Of a DNA stretch of 64,000 nucleotides, positions 1-9,929 are shown piece by piece (position 1 is the first letter of the stretch; each line of letters opens with the position of its first letter). A model generated the notes under the pieces. That model had not been told where the DNA came from and made no database searches. It saw only the letters and a program-made list of their open reading frames with translations. The position numbers were made by a program, and so were the translations under genes. This stretch comes from Macrostomum hystrix (taxonomy: Eukaryota > Platyhelminthes > Macrostomidae). The stretch lies in the NCBI GenBank assembly GCA_950097015.1, contig CATNEN010000038.1:34248501-34312500 (forward strand). The letters are read 5' to 3'.

Positions 1-1350
1 AGTTAAGAGGTGAGTGAGAATGTGATGGGGAGGGGTAGTTAAGAGGTGAGGAAGAATGTGATGGGGAGGGGTAGTTAAGAGGTGAGTGAGAATGTGATGG
101 GGAGGGGTAGTTAAGAGGTGAGGAAGAATGTGATGGGGAGGGGTAGTTAAGAGGTGAGGAAGAATGTGATGGGGAGGGGTAGTTAAGAGGTGAGTGAGAA
201 TGTGATGGGGAGGGGTAGTTAAGAGGTGAGTGAGAATGTGATGGGGAGGGGTAGTTAAGAGGTGAGGAAGAATGTGATGGGGAGGGGTAGTTAAGAGGTG
301 AGGAAGAATGTGATGGGGAGGGGTAGTTAAGAGGTGAGTGAGAATGTGATGGGGAGGGGTAGTTAAGAGGTGAGTGAGAATGTGATGGGGAGGGGTAGTT
401 AAGAGGTGGGGAAGAATGTGATGGGGAGGGGTAGTTAAGAGGTGAGGAAGAATGTGATGGGGAGGGGTAGTTAAGAGGTGAGGGAGAATTTGATGGGGAG
501 AGGTAGTTAAGAGGTGAGGAAGAATGTGATGGGGAGAGGTAGTTAAGAGGTGAGGAAGAATGTGATGGGGAGAGGTAGTTAAGAGGTGAGGAAGAATGTG
601 ATGGGGAGGGGTAGTTAAGAGGTGAGTGAGAATGTGATGGGGAGGGGTAGTTAAGAGGTGAGTGAGAATGTGATGGGGAGGGGTAGTTAAGAGGTGAGGA
701 AGAATGTGATGGGGAGGGGTAGTTAAGAGGTGAGTGAGAATGTGATAGGGAGTGGTAGTTAAGAGGTGGGGAAGAATGTGATGGGGAGGGGTAGTTAAGA
801 GGTGAGGAAGAATGTGATGGGGAGGGGTAGTTAAGAGGTGAGGGAGAATTTGATGGGGAGGGGTAGTTAAGAGGTGAGGAAGAATGTGATGGGGAGAGGT
901 AGTTAAGAGGTGAGGAAGAATGTGATGGGGAGGGGTAGTTAAGAGGTGAGTGAGAATGTGATGGGGAGGGGTAGTTAAGAGGTGAGGAAGAATGTGATGG
1001 GGAGGGGTAGTTAAGAGGTGAGGAAGAATGTGATGGGGAGGGGTAGTTAAGAGGTGAGTGAGAATGTGATGAGGAGGGGTAGTTAAGAGGTGAGTGAGAA
1101 TGTGATGGGGAGGGGTAGTTAAGAGGTGAGTGAGAATGTGATGGGGAGGGGTAGTTAAGAGGTGAGTGAGAATGTGATGGGGAGGGGTAGTTAAGAGGTG
1201 AGGGAGAACGTGATGGGGAGGGGTAGTTAAGAGGTGATGGAGAACGTGATGGGGAGGGGTGAGGGAGAATGTGATGGGGAGGGGTAGTTAAGAGGTGAGG
1301 GAGAACGTGATGGGGAGGGGTGAGGGAGAATGTGATGGGAGGGGTTGTTA
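1..1350. repeat. 36-bp minisatellite array
   Basis: About 37 direct copies of a purine-rich 36-bp unit starting agttaagaggtgagtgagaa fill the window edge, so the array probably extends further left. Two main variants alternate irregularly, gtgagtgag and gtgaggaag. The last copies, after about 1200, are diverged and shortened. The G-strand is on plus. No coding function is visible. Confidence 0.97.
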
Positions 1351-1399
1351 AGGATGTCCAGTAAGAATTTCAGAATGCTGATTAGAATATTGTTGCTAG

Positions 1400-1654
1400 C
1401 CCATCACCCCGCACTGGGCCTTAGGTTCTGACGTCAACAGCGTCTGGATATGCTGCGACGCAGTCAAAGACGATCAGGATGATGATATCCACAGTTTCGA
1501 CTGCGAAAGTGCTAGCCCAATCAATGCCCGCAGCCGCAGTAGTCACGTCAGCGGCGGCAGTAGCAACGGCGATACAATGCCTGGCGTGCGCGGCTTTGTT
1601 ATCCAAGCTATTCACATTGTGCCAACTGATCGAACACCGTTTAAAGGGCTTTAG
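1400..1654 (+). CDS. possible terminal exon, unknown product
   Basis: A short open frame runs from just after a ttgttgctag sequence that could be a 3' splice site at 1399, to a TAG stop at 1652-1654. Base composition is clearly more GC-rich than its surroundings, like the proven exons elsewhere in the window. The translation is Asp/Ser rich, with a Cys-Cys pair and an acidic run near the start. I recognise no family. No upstream exon can be assigned because the 36-bp array lies directly before it. An equally long minus-strand frame overlaps. This is a candidate only. Confidence 0.25.
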   Translation, partial: PITPHWALGSDVNSVWICCDAVKDDQDDDIHSFDCESASPINARSRSSHVSGGSSNGDTMPGVRGFVIQAIHIVPTDRTPFKGL

Positions 1655-1844
1655 AATCTGTACTTTAAAACTGGTCGAGATTTGTACGTACTTGTCAAAG
1701 AGTCTAGTAAATAATTAAAAAAACAATTCAAAAAATTAGCTCTATCAGACAATAAGTAGTGTGGCAAAATATTTTTGAATAACTACGAACAAAAAACGAA
1801 GACTTTCTTTAAATAAATAATTGCTTTTGTACAAGTAGCAGTTT

Positions 1845-2276
1845 TATCATCAGGAACTGGTGGTCCATCAATCATCAGGAACTGGTGGTCCATCGATCAT
1901 CAGGAACTGGTGGTCCTTCAATCATCAGGAACTGGTGGTCCATCAATCATCAGGAACTGGTGGTCCTTCAATCATCAGGAACTGGTGGTCCATCAATCAT
2001 CAGGAACTGGTGGTCCATCAATCATCAGGAACTGGAGGTCCTTCAATCATCAGGAACTGGAGGTCCTTCAATCATCAGGAACTGGTGGTCCATCAATCAT
2101 CAGGAACTGGTGGTCCATCAATCATCAGGAACTGGAGGTCCTTCAATCATCAGGAACTGGAGGTCCTTCAATCATCAGGAACTGGTGGTCCATCAATCAT
2201 CAGGAACTGGTGGTCCATCAATCATCAGGAACTGGAGGTCCTTCAATCATCAGGAACTGGAGGTCCTTCAATCATC
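1845..2276. repeat. 25-bp minisatellite array
   Basis: About 17 copies of a 25-bp unit with core atcaggaactggtggtcc. Copies differ mainly at gtggtccat versus gaggtcctt. The long overlapping frames across it, in all three plus frames, follow from the repeat having no stop codon and are not genes. Confidence 0.97.
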
Positions 2277-2680
2277 ATCGCAGAATAAGACAACACAATT
2301 AAAAAGCTTAGTTAGCAACGGTAGGTTTTTGTACTTATATGTTCCGGTACTGATCTATCGAGTGCAAATAACTACCACTTTCTTTTTATAATTTAACTAA
2401 ATTTGCTAAAGCAGCAGTTGTTTAATCATCAAAACAATTAGCGACGTTTAATTTAGGAGTTAATCTTCTGATTTGTGGTTACTCATTTGAGCAGACTACC
2501 TATCGTTGCAGTGCTCAGAGACCCTTGCTGCGCAAATGGCCAGGCTAAAGGCTTTCTAGCCAATGAGCAAATAGCGAAAGAATAAATAAGACCTATAAAA
2601 ATGAAAGCCAATTAAGCACTTAAAGCAAGCTAGAAATGAAAAGTATAGACTGCTAACTAATTGGTGTTTTTTTTCTTTTT
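2277..2680. other. AT-rich spacer
   Basis: I see no gene, RNA or repeat here. The last 30 bases form a T-rich tract that serves as the polypyrimidine tract of the splice acceptor at 2686-2687. Confidence 0.6.
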
Positions 2681-2691
2681 GCTGTAGAAAG

Positions 2692-3685
2692 ATGACAAGA
2701 ATTCCTAGTGATATCGGCTTGATCTTGATTGCCTTGGTTCACTTTGGTGAGTTTGTTAGACATTAAACGATCAATAATACAAAAAAGCACCAGTTAAACA
2801 CGACTCACCTGTTAGACACGAGTCGTCTAGCTGTTAGACACGAGTCGTCTAGCTGTTAGACACGACTCACCTGTTAGAATTAGAAGCGACTCACCTGTTA
2901 GACACGACTCACCTGTTAGACACGACTCACCTGTTAGAATTAGAAGCGACTCACCTGTTAGACACGACTCACCTGTTAGACACGACTCACCTGTTAGACA
3001 TGACTCAACTGTTAGGCACGACTCACCTGTTAGACATGACTCATCTGTTCGACACGACTCACCTGTTAGACACGACTCATCTGTTAGACACCACTCATCT
3101 GTTCGACACGACTCACCTGTTAGACACGACTCACCTGTTAGACATGACTCATCTGTTCGACACGACTCACCTGTTAGACACGACTCATCTGTTAGACACG
3201 ACTCATCTGTTCGACACGACTCACCTGTTAGACACGACTCGCCTGTTAGACACGACTCACCTGTTAGACACGACTCACCTGTTAGACACATTAGAGTGTT
3301 GCGACTCGCTTTAACGAATCACAGGCTGCACGGGCCCAGCTGTTCAGTCAGTGCTTGTCTGCGAATTCGAAGTTGCCATCATAAATTGCACAACGCTGAG
3401 CACTCAGCAGCAGCCACTCGTATCAACTTACCTTTCTGTGATTGAAATCAAATCACAGAAAACGGCAAATCCGACAACCTTCACGCTCCTGGCTGTGTTC
3501 GAGATACCAACACCATTAGCAACTGCTGGAGTGACAAGTCTGTTTGGGCTGTCACTGAAGCCTGTCAAGACCTGCCCGAGTGTTCAATTGCCGCTACCAA
3601 CGACATCTTCGGAGATCCCTGTCCTAATAACTTCAAGTACCTGTTCGTCAACTACTCATGCGTCGGTGAGACCATGCATGCGTAA
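2692..3685 (+). CDS. secreted SUEL/galactose-binding lectin (two exons)
   Basis: Exon 1 is 2692-2746. It follows a strong acceptor (tttgctgtag, ending 2687), starts at ATG 2692 and encodes a hydrophobic signal-peptide-like start, MTRIPSDIGLILIALVHF. It ends in phase 1 at a gtgagt donor. Exon 2 starts at 3352 after ttcagtcag, also in the phase expected, and encodes a SUEL-type lectin domain: opening VCEFEVAIINC, later Cys residues in NTISNCW, EACQDLPEC and the hallmark FGDPCPNNFKYLFVNYSC. The domain changes frame once, at an AAAA run (3459-3462); one extra A would join the halves. After the domain the frame either uses a gtgag donor after 3665 (phase 1) or reads on to TAA at 3683-3685, giving a single-domain secreted lectin. 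Such domains bind rhamnose or galactose and occur in egg lectins and latrophilins. I found no later exon. The intron is filled by an 18-bp array. Confidence 0.75.
2797..3290. repeat. 18-bp minisatellite in lectin intron
   Basis: About 27 copies of an 18-bp unit, cgactcacctgttagaca, with variants (catctgttcgaca) and a short insertion (attagaag) at 2877 and 2937. It fills the intron between the signal-peptide exon and the lectin domain exon. Confidence 0.96.
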
Positions 3686-3718
3686 TGCGATTTTATTGAA
3701 GGCTTTTTTATCCTCTAC

Positions 3719-4480
3719 GTGATCTCCCCTCTCAGTCTCTCTCCCAATATCCCCTCTCAGTCTCTCTCCCAATATCCCCTCTCAGTCTCTCTCCCAATAT
3801 CCCCTCTCAGTCTCTCTCCCAATAACCCCTCTCAGTCTCTCTCCCAATATCCCCTCTCAGTCTATCTCCCGATCTCCCCTCTCAGTCTCTCTCCCAATAT
3901 CCCCTCTCAGTCTCTCTCCCAATAACCCCTCTCAGTCTCTCTCCCAATATCCCCTCTCAGTCTATCTCCCGATCTCCCCTCTCAGTCTCTCTCCCAATAT
4001 CCCCTCTCAGTCTCTCTCCCAATATCCCCTCTCAGTCTCTCTCCCAATCTCCCCTCTCAGTCTATCTCCCGATCTCCCCTCTCAGTCTCTCTCCCAATAT
4101 CCCCTCTCAGTCTCTCTCCCAATATCCCCTCTCAGTCTCTCTCCCAATCTCCCCTCTCAGTCTATCTCCCGATCTCCCCTCTCAGTCTCTCTCCCGATCT
4201 CCCCTCTCAGTCTCTCTCCCAATATCCCAATATCCCCTCTCAGTCTCTCTACCAATCCCCACCCTCAGTCTCTCTCCCAATCTCCCCTCTCAGTCTCTCC
4301 GCAATCTCCCCTCTCCTCAGTCTCTCTCCCAATCTCCCCTCTCAGTGTCTCCGCAATCTCCCCTCTCCTCAGTCTCTCTCCCAATCTCCCCTCTCAGTCT
4401 CTCCGCAATCTCCCCTCTCCACAGTCTCTCTCCCAATCTCCCCTCTCCAGTCTCTCTTCCAATCTCCCGTCTTCTCTGTC
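3719..4480. repeat. 25-bp pyrimidine-rich minisatellite
   Basis: About 30 copies of a 25-bp unit containing tctctctcccaatatcccct. Variants with tctatctcccgat recur every few units, giving a loose higher-order pattern. The plus strand is almost pure C and T with scattered A. It lies directly after the lectin exon. Confidence 0.96.
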
Positions 4481-4489
4481 TCTGTCTTC

Positions 4490-5446
4490 TTTTTTCCTTT
4501 GTCTACTCGTATAACTAATATCAAGCAGTCACACCTTGGATCTGGTTAAAATAATATGGGTCTATAATGGATCACGAATAACAAGCATATCAGGCAGGTA
4601 ATGTTGACGGTAAATGAAAATTCACTATTCGTTTTACTCGAGTAGTCTATTATAACTTGTACCTGCAACGTGTAGTTTAAATTTAAATTTCGTGCAATTT
4701 ATAGCGATACAGAAAATTTAGCATTGTTAACAGTTGAAATATACCTGCGCGCTAAATAATAAATATAAACGATCGGCTCCTATATGATCCTCGATCCTGA
4801 CAACGTAGATCCTGAGGACTGAGCTGCCTTGGAAAAGCGAAACGCCTTTGTTTTTTAAACAATGATATATTTATTGGAGGTAGATAGATAAAATAGCTAC
4901 AATTTACCATTTTTCTCTTGAATTAAGCAGCAACCAATGTTACTGCCTGATACTCGTACTTATATACTCGTAGCTTGTCCTATGCTGCTTGAATACGTTT
5001 GTTAAAAATACAGAAGCAATTTTTTGGCAGAGCTGCTTTTGCTTTTGTTTCGTCATTTAAAATATTTAAGCAGCTTTTCACATAAATTTTTAATTGCACT
5101 GCTTTGTCTTATCTACACAGCTATAGATGGTTGTTATATATCGATAAAAAAATTCTACCATTATGATGAGGTGACGAATTATTAAAATAGTTAGCCACTA
5201 ATTTATACCTATTTACCTACTAATAACGAGGTCAGAAAAAAACGAAGTAGAATAGGTCTAATGAAGCTTTTCAATGTACGCTCGTAGTATAGTTTTATTT
5301 GACTGTGCAAACAATTAACATCATCATCAGTGTAACAAAAGGCATTTTCGCATTTTCTAGTCGACCCGAGTGTCGTGTATCGTAGTTTTTTAAACTAGAT
5401 CTAATTACTTTATTTTTCTAGAAACGCTTCACATCAATAGCTTCCA
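4490..5446. other. AT-rich spacer
   Basis: No exon with coding-like composition, no RNA gene and no tandem repeat is visible. Scattered short poly-T and poly-A runs only. Confidence 0.6.
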
Positions 5447-5867
5447 TTAACAGTAGGACTACCAAGCCATTTTGCCGCCCGTTTTTATACCAAGGAATTC
5501 CCCCCCTGACAATTTTTGCTGCACCTGAACGGAACAATGCAAGCACACGAAACTCAAGAACACGGCCCAACTTTTTGTTGCGCATCTTCTGAAACAAGAA
5601 ACGAGTCGCCAGCTCTTCAGACCGTCGAGATATTCAATGTTTCTGGCCGAAGGTCCGATTTTTCCCATAAGAGCTAGTGTATTTCATACACCCCTATACA
5701 CGAATTTGCACTGTGCCTCAGTGCGGCCTTTCCAGACCTTCAAACTTTATCAGCATGTCACCCGAATGTGCTTGCATCATCTCGGACTTCGGCGGTCACC
5801 GACCTTTATCTAGACGGAGCAGCCCCTTGGTATAGTACCCCCCTTGGTAGTTCTACCGAACTATTAA
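5447..5867. mobile_element. MITE with TTAA target site, copy 1
   Basis: A 413-bp element (5451-5863) flanked by TTAA on both sides. The left end reads cagtaggactaccaag; the right end is a decayed inverse, beginning cttggtag. The interior (gagatattcaatg..tctggccgaagg and a gtatttcatacaccccta block) is clearly homologous to 35502-36035. No transposase is present, so it is non-autonomous. TTAA duplications are typical of piggyBac-type transposition, but the terminal bases are not the usual CCC, so the superfamily is uncertain. Confidence 0.8.
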
Positions 5868-7037
5868 TTGCATCTTGACGGCTTTTTAGATAAGAACAAA
5901 AACAGTTACTCTTTGTTCAAAATTAAAGAAACTAGTCTTTGAATTACTATATTTAAGTATCAGAAAAAGTTTTTTTTGGTCATAGTTTTAGAAACATGAT
6001 TTCATTTATTTAAAAGCCATCTTCTCGCAACCTGCGGCTGCACAACTTTAAGGAAACAAAAATCCAGGAAATCGACATTCTCGGCTATAAAACGACGTTC
6101 TCACATTCTCAGCCACTCAGCCGCAGTCCTCGATTAAGCGAATTGCAATCGAATCGATATGCCTAATTGTTAAATGTCACCCAAGTGTTAGAGCAGCACT
6201 AGAAATCCTTTCTGGGATGTATTTCTAAAATGTGATGTGTTAAATTGGCACATTTTGTCAGTAAACTGCTTTAATTACGCGATTTAAAACAATAGGCCTT
6301 ATTGAATTAAATATACGCAACAATATGATATAGTGTAGACATTGTCAACAAATGATTCATTGACTAGTGATATTATTGCCAATGTAAATTGATCAGAAAG
6401 GATAGCGAGATAGAGAGATTCTCTCTCTGTATGTACAAAAGCATTTTGAGTATACATGTTGGTATTAAGAATAACACCAGTTTGTCACTAATATTTGCTT
6501 CAATTACTTAACCTGAATGGGAATTCACCAGCTTCACGTTTAGCAGTGATTTCAGCACCAATTCGCTCAGCAGTGAAAACAGGATTTGTAGTATATTGAA
6601 CTTTTACAAATAAACATGTGCTTCCTTTTATTGTACCATCTCATACAGTCATACTTAATAAATTAATTTGAACATAGGCCTACAATGCCTCAGGTTTTGT
6701 CTTGATAAAATTTACTGTAATAAGATAAGATAAGATAACTCCATAACATTTTAGCCTATTTTTGAATGAGTATGTAACAACTTGTCTAAAGAAGATTAGC
6801 AGATAACTTTTAAAAGACTAGTTAAATATTTTTTAGAAAAAAAAACTTTTTTGTCTTTGTTAAAAGTATATGTTACTGAATTTATCACTACTAAATGTTG
6901 AAGCTTTTTTCTTATTTTCTGTCTAATTAAATGTTTTCAAAACTTCTCTGGAAAAGGAACTGTCTGCAAAGTGCTGAGAATTCTTATTATCAATAGTTTT
7001 CAGTATTATTCCTAATTAGCAACTCTAACCTATTTCA
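5868..7037. other. AT-rich spacer upstream of GT32 gene
   Basis: I see no gene or tandem repeat. A strong acceptor-like ctatttcag at 7030-7038 ends this stretch 52 bases before the GT32 start codon, so part of it is probably a 5' intron or the outron of a trans-spliced transcript. Confidence 0.55.
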
Positions 7038-7090
7038 GGTAGCTTAACTGAAAGAAATGAAATTGCCATAGATTGTTTAATCTAACAAAA

Positions 7091-8484
7091 ATGCTTAGCG
7101 TATGCCGCCGTCGATTCTGTTTCTATCTGCTGATTTTGTTAGCCATCATGTCCAGTACAGCCATCATCATGCTCACAAGGCATAGGCCAAGAAGGCTGTC
7201 AGCTTTGCCGCCAGCGAGTTACCACCAGTTTAGCACATTCCAGACCCCAGTCGGCATCACAGAGCAGCTGTCTCGCATTGTCCATCAATCGTGGCGCAAT
7301 GACGACCAACTGCCTGGCAGATTTGCCGCCTGGCGAGCCAGCTGGCTCACCTGCCTGCCTGGCTGGCAGCACCGACTCTGGACTGACGAAGACAACCTGC
7401 TGCTAGTGCGCCAGAAGGTGACTGATCGTGAGCTGTTTTTATTATATTTGACTGCATGGAGAGTCACTTTGTCTAAAAGTGGTTTTTTTTTATATTTTTC
7501 CAATAGTAATATAATTGATTGCAACTGCCCCAAACTGATCGGATGTGCAGCCGACAGCACAGCCGCAGCTATCTCAATGGGCTGGAGGGACGCCACACCC
7601 ACCCTAAATTAACCCAGTTAATGCTGGTACCCATTTAACAGCTGGGTGAACTGAAGCAATGTAGATTTAAGTGAAGATCTTGCTGAAGGACACAATTTGT
7701 TCCAAGGGAGTCAGGAATCGAACTTCCGACGCTAAACCATTAGGTTACAACCCACTTTTTGTCCTTAGCTTATTGTCCAGTTGGTTCGATTTTTGAACTA
7801 GTTCATAGAAAAGAACTCAATAATTAAGTTAATCTGTCAGCCAAAACAAACACAATACAGGCGCCGGACTTTCTTGATCACTACCTGCGCTACACTGAGA
7901 ACATTCAGCGTGCCGACTCGGTGCGCTATCTCTACCTGTATCATTATGGCGGCCTGTACACCGACCTGGACAACGAGTGTCTGCAGCCATTTGAGCACTA
8001 CCTGTTAGGCAATGGTGTTAATAGCTCCGTAGCTGAATGTGGCGTCCTGCTCAGCAGTATGAGCAGGCGCCGTCAACGTCCAGGCAAGCGGCCTTACATT
8101 GAAAACTCGCTGATGTTTGCTCGCCGACCGGGCCATCCGTTCTGGCTGACTGTTATAGAGGCCATGGCGGAACGGGCTCGTCTAGTTGGGTCCACAGTGC
8201 AGGAGACGGTGGACATCACGACGGGACCACAATTGCTCATGCACGCTTTTGATAGATTTCGAAATGGCGCCTCCGGTGACGATCGTCATGGCCCAGTTTG
8301 CCTGCTGCCTTCGAAATTGTTTAATCCGTTTTCGTGGGACACCGGCGTGGTTAGTGCTCAAGGACCGTGTCGAGATCTCAATCGCATGACGGACGCTCAA
8401 CTAGCTAACTGTCGGAAGCAGCATCGAGCTACAGCGTTTGTGCTGCAGTATCACGCGCAGAGCTGGGGTGCTGGCCGGCTCTGA
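7091..8484 (+). CDS. GT32-type glycosyltransferase (DXD motif), two exons
   Basis: Exon 1 (7091-7417) opens with ATG, a short basic cytosolic tail and one hydrophobic segment of about 20 residues: a type II Golgi membrane anchor. It then has RIVHQSWRNDDQLP and WQHRLWTDEDN, hallmarks of the Gly_transf_sug (GT32) family. Exon 2 (7861-8484) joins in phase 0 and has IQRADSVRYLYLYHYGG followed by LYTDLDNEC, where DLD is the metal and sugar-nucleotide binding DXD. Total is 316 residues. Relatives transfer hexoses to glycolipids or glycans in the Golgi lumen; the exact donor and acceptor cannot be told from sequence. The intron (7418-7860) contains a SINE. The donor is gtgact (weak) and the acceptor is aatacag. 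The last codons and the stop form the first copy of a 44-bp satellite. Confidence 0.9.
7545..7756 (-). mobile_element. tRNA-derived SINE, family 2, copy a
   Basis: This element lies in the GT32 intron and is homologous to 11440-11625, 25118-25298 and 26648-26886. On the minus strand its head has a polymerase III B-box-like agttcgattcctg next to a tRNA-like ggttgtaacctaatgg, followed by the shared body (gctgggtgaactgaagca on plus as the opposite strand). No protein is encoded. Confidence 0.75.
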
Positions 8485-9203
8485 TAATGAGGAATGACAT
8501 GCAAAGCTGGGGTGCTGGCCGGCTCTGATAAGGAGGAATGACATGCAGAGCTGGGGTGCTGGCCGGGTCTGATAATGAGGAATGACATGCAAAGCTGGGG
8601 TGCTGGCCGTCTCTGATAATGAGGAATGACATGCAGAGCTGGGGTGCTGGCCGGCTCTGATAATGAGGAATGACATGCAAAGCTGGGGTGCTGGCCGGCT
8701 CTGATAAGGAGGAATGACATGCAGAGCTGGGGTGCTGGCCGGGTCTGATAATGAGGAATGACATGCAAAGCTGGGGTGCTGGCCGTCTCTGATAAGGAGG
8801 AATGACATGCAGAGCTGGGGTGCTGGCCGTCTCTGATAAGGAGGAATGACATGCAAAGCTGGGGTGCTGGCCGTCTCTGATAAGGAGGAATGACATGCAG
8901 AGCTGGGGTGCTGGCCGTCTCTGATAAGGAGGAATGACATGCAAAGCTGGGGTGCTGGCCGTCTCTGATAAGGAGGAATGACATGCAGAGCTGGGGTGCT
9001 GGCCGTCTCTGATAAGGAGGAATGACATGCAGAGCTGGGGTGCTGGCCGGGTCTGATAATGAGGAATGACATGCAAAGCTGGGGTGCTGGCCGTCTCTGA
9101 TAAGGAGGAATGACATGCAAAGCTGGGGTGCTGGCCGTCTCTGATAAGGAGGAATGACATGCAAAGCTGGGGTGCTGGCCGGCTCTGATAAGGAGGAATG
9201 ACG
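8452..9203. repeat. 44-bp minisatellite at GT32 stop codon
   Basis: About 17 copies of a 44-bp unit including agctggggtgctggccggct. The first copy contains the last codons (SWGAGRL) and stop of the GT32 gene. Two sub-variants (gataatgag and gataaggag; ccggctc and ccgtctc) are intermixed. Three long minus-strand open frames across the array are repeat artefacts. Confidence 0.97.
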
Positions 9204-9925
9204 TAACCGAAATTTATCGGCGAACTTGTCGCGATCGCAATTGTTTCCTGGAACCATTGTACGAGTACTTCGATGGTTTTCCATGCGCCTCTATAATTTT
9301 TGTTTGCACTTTTATATGCCAATCATGACCACTAATTTTAATCTAATCACGCGTGTTAAGTACGTCTTTCAAGTTATCAGCTGTTGTAGTATGTTATTAG
9401 CCATTCAATGTAGCCTTCTAAATTTTAACGTTCTCTGTTTTTAAAAAGTGCCTTACAAGAATAAATGACTGTTTGTTATCATAGACAGTGTATTAAATTG
9501 CATTTTTTGTAAAAAATAATTGTTTACGATGATAGTTATTTCGAGCTACAAAATTAAAAACCTTTTTGCGTCTTAATTGTACACAATTGACTCCAATCTA
9601 ATTGATCCGTGCTCTACGAACGTACTTTCCTGTACATCCAATAATAAAGTTTTAATTGGAATAGGTTTAGTCACGTGCTTGTGTCTGTTTACAGTAGAAA
9701 AACCTCGAGCGGGTACTGGTTGTAGGTTGGGCTAGGTTGTAATTTCGATCTGACTACTGCTAGTAGTATCAATATTTATGTAGTAATTAAGATGTAGTAA
9801 ATCAATCTTTAAAAAATGGTTACAGGCAAGCGGTAAAGTAGCTCGTACGTAGCAAAATTAAAGTACAATTCAACAAATTGTACAATAGCTAGTATGATTG
9901 TTTGTGATAATCAGCTGGCAATCAT
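9204..9925. other. AT-rich intergenic region with polyadenylation signals
   Basis: This separates the plus-strand GT32 gene from the minus-strand GPCR, so both genes end here. Possible AATAAA signals for the plus gene are at about 9459 and 9643. No other feature is visible. Confidence 0.55.
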
Positions 9926-9929
9926 TCAG

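Noticed and set aside
5459-5668. 69-codon minus frame
   Set aside because: Lies inside the TTAA MITE; the second MITE copy has no matching intact frame.
8401-9322. Minus-strand frames of 239-297 codons rich in STPALHVIPPY
   Set aside because: Shadow of the 44-bp array, opposite to the real GT32 gene.
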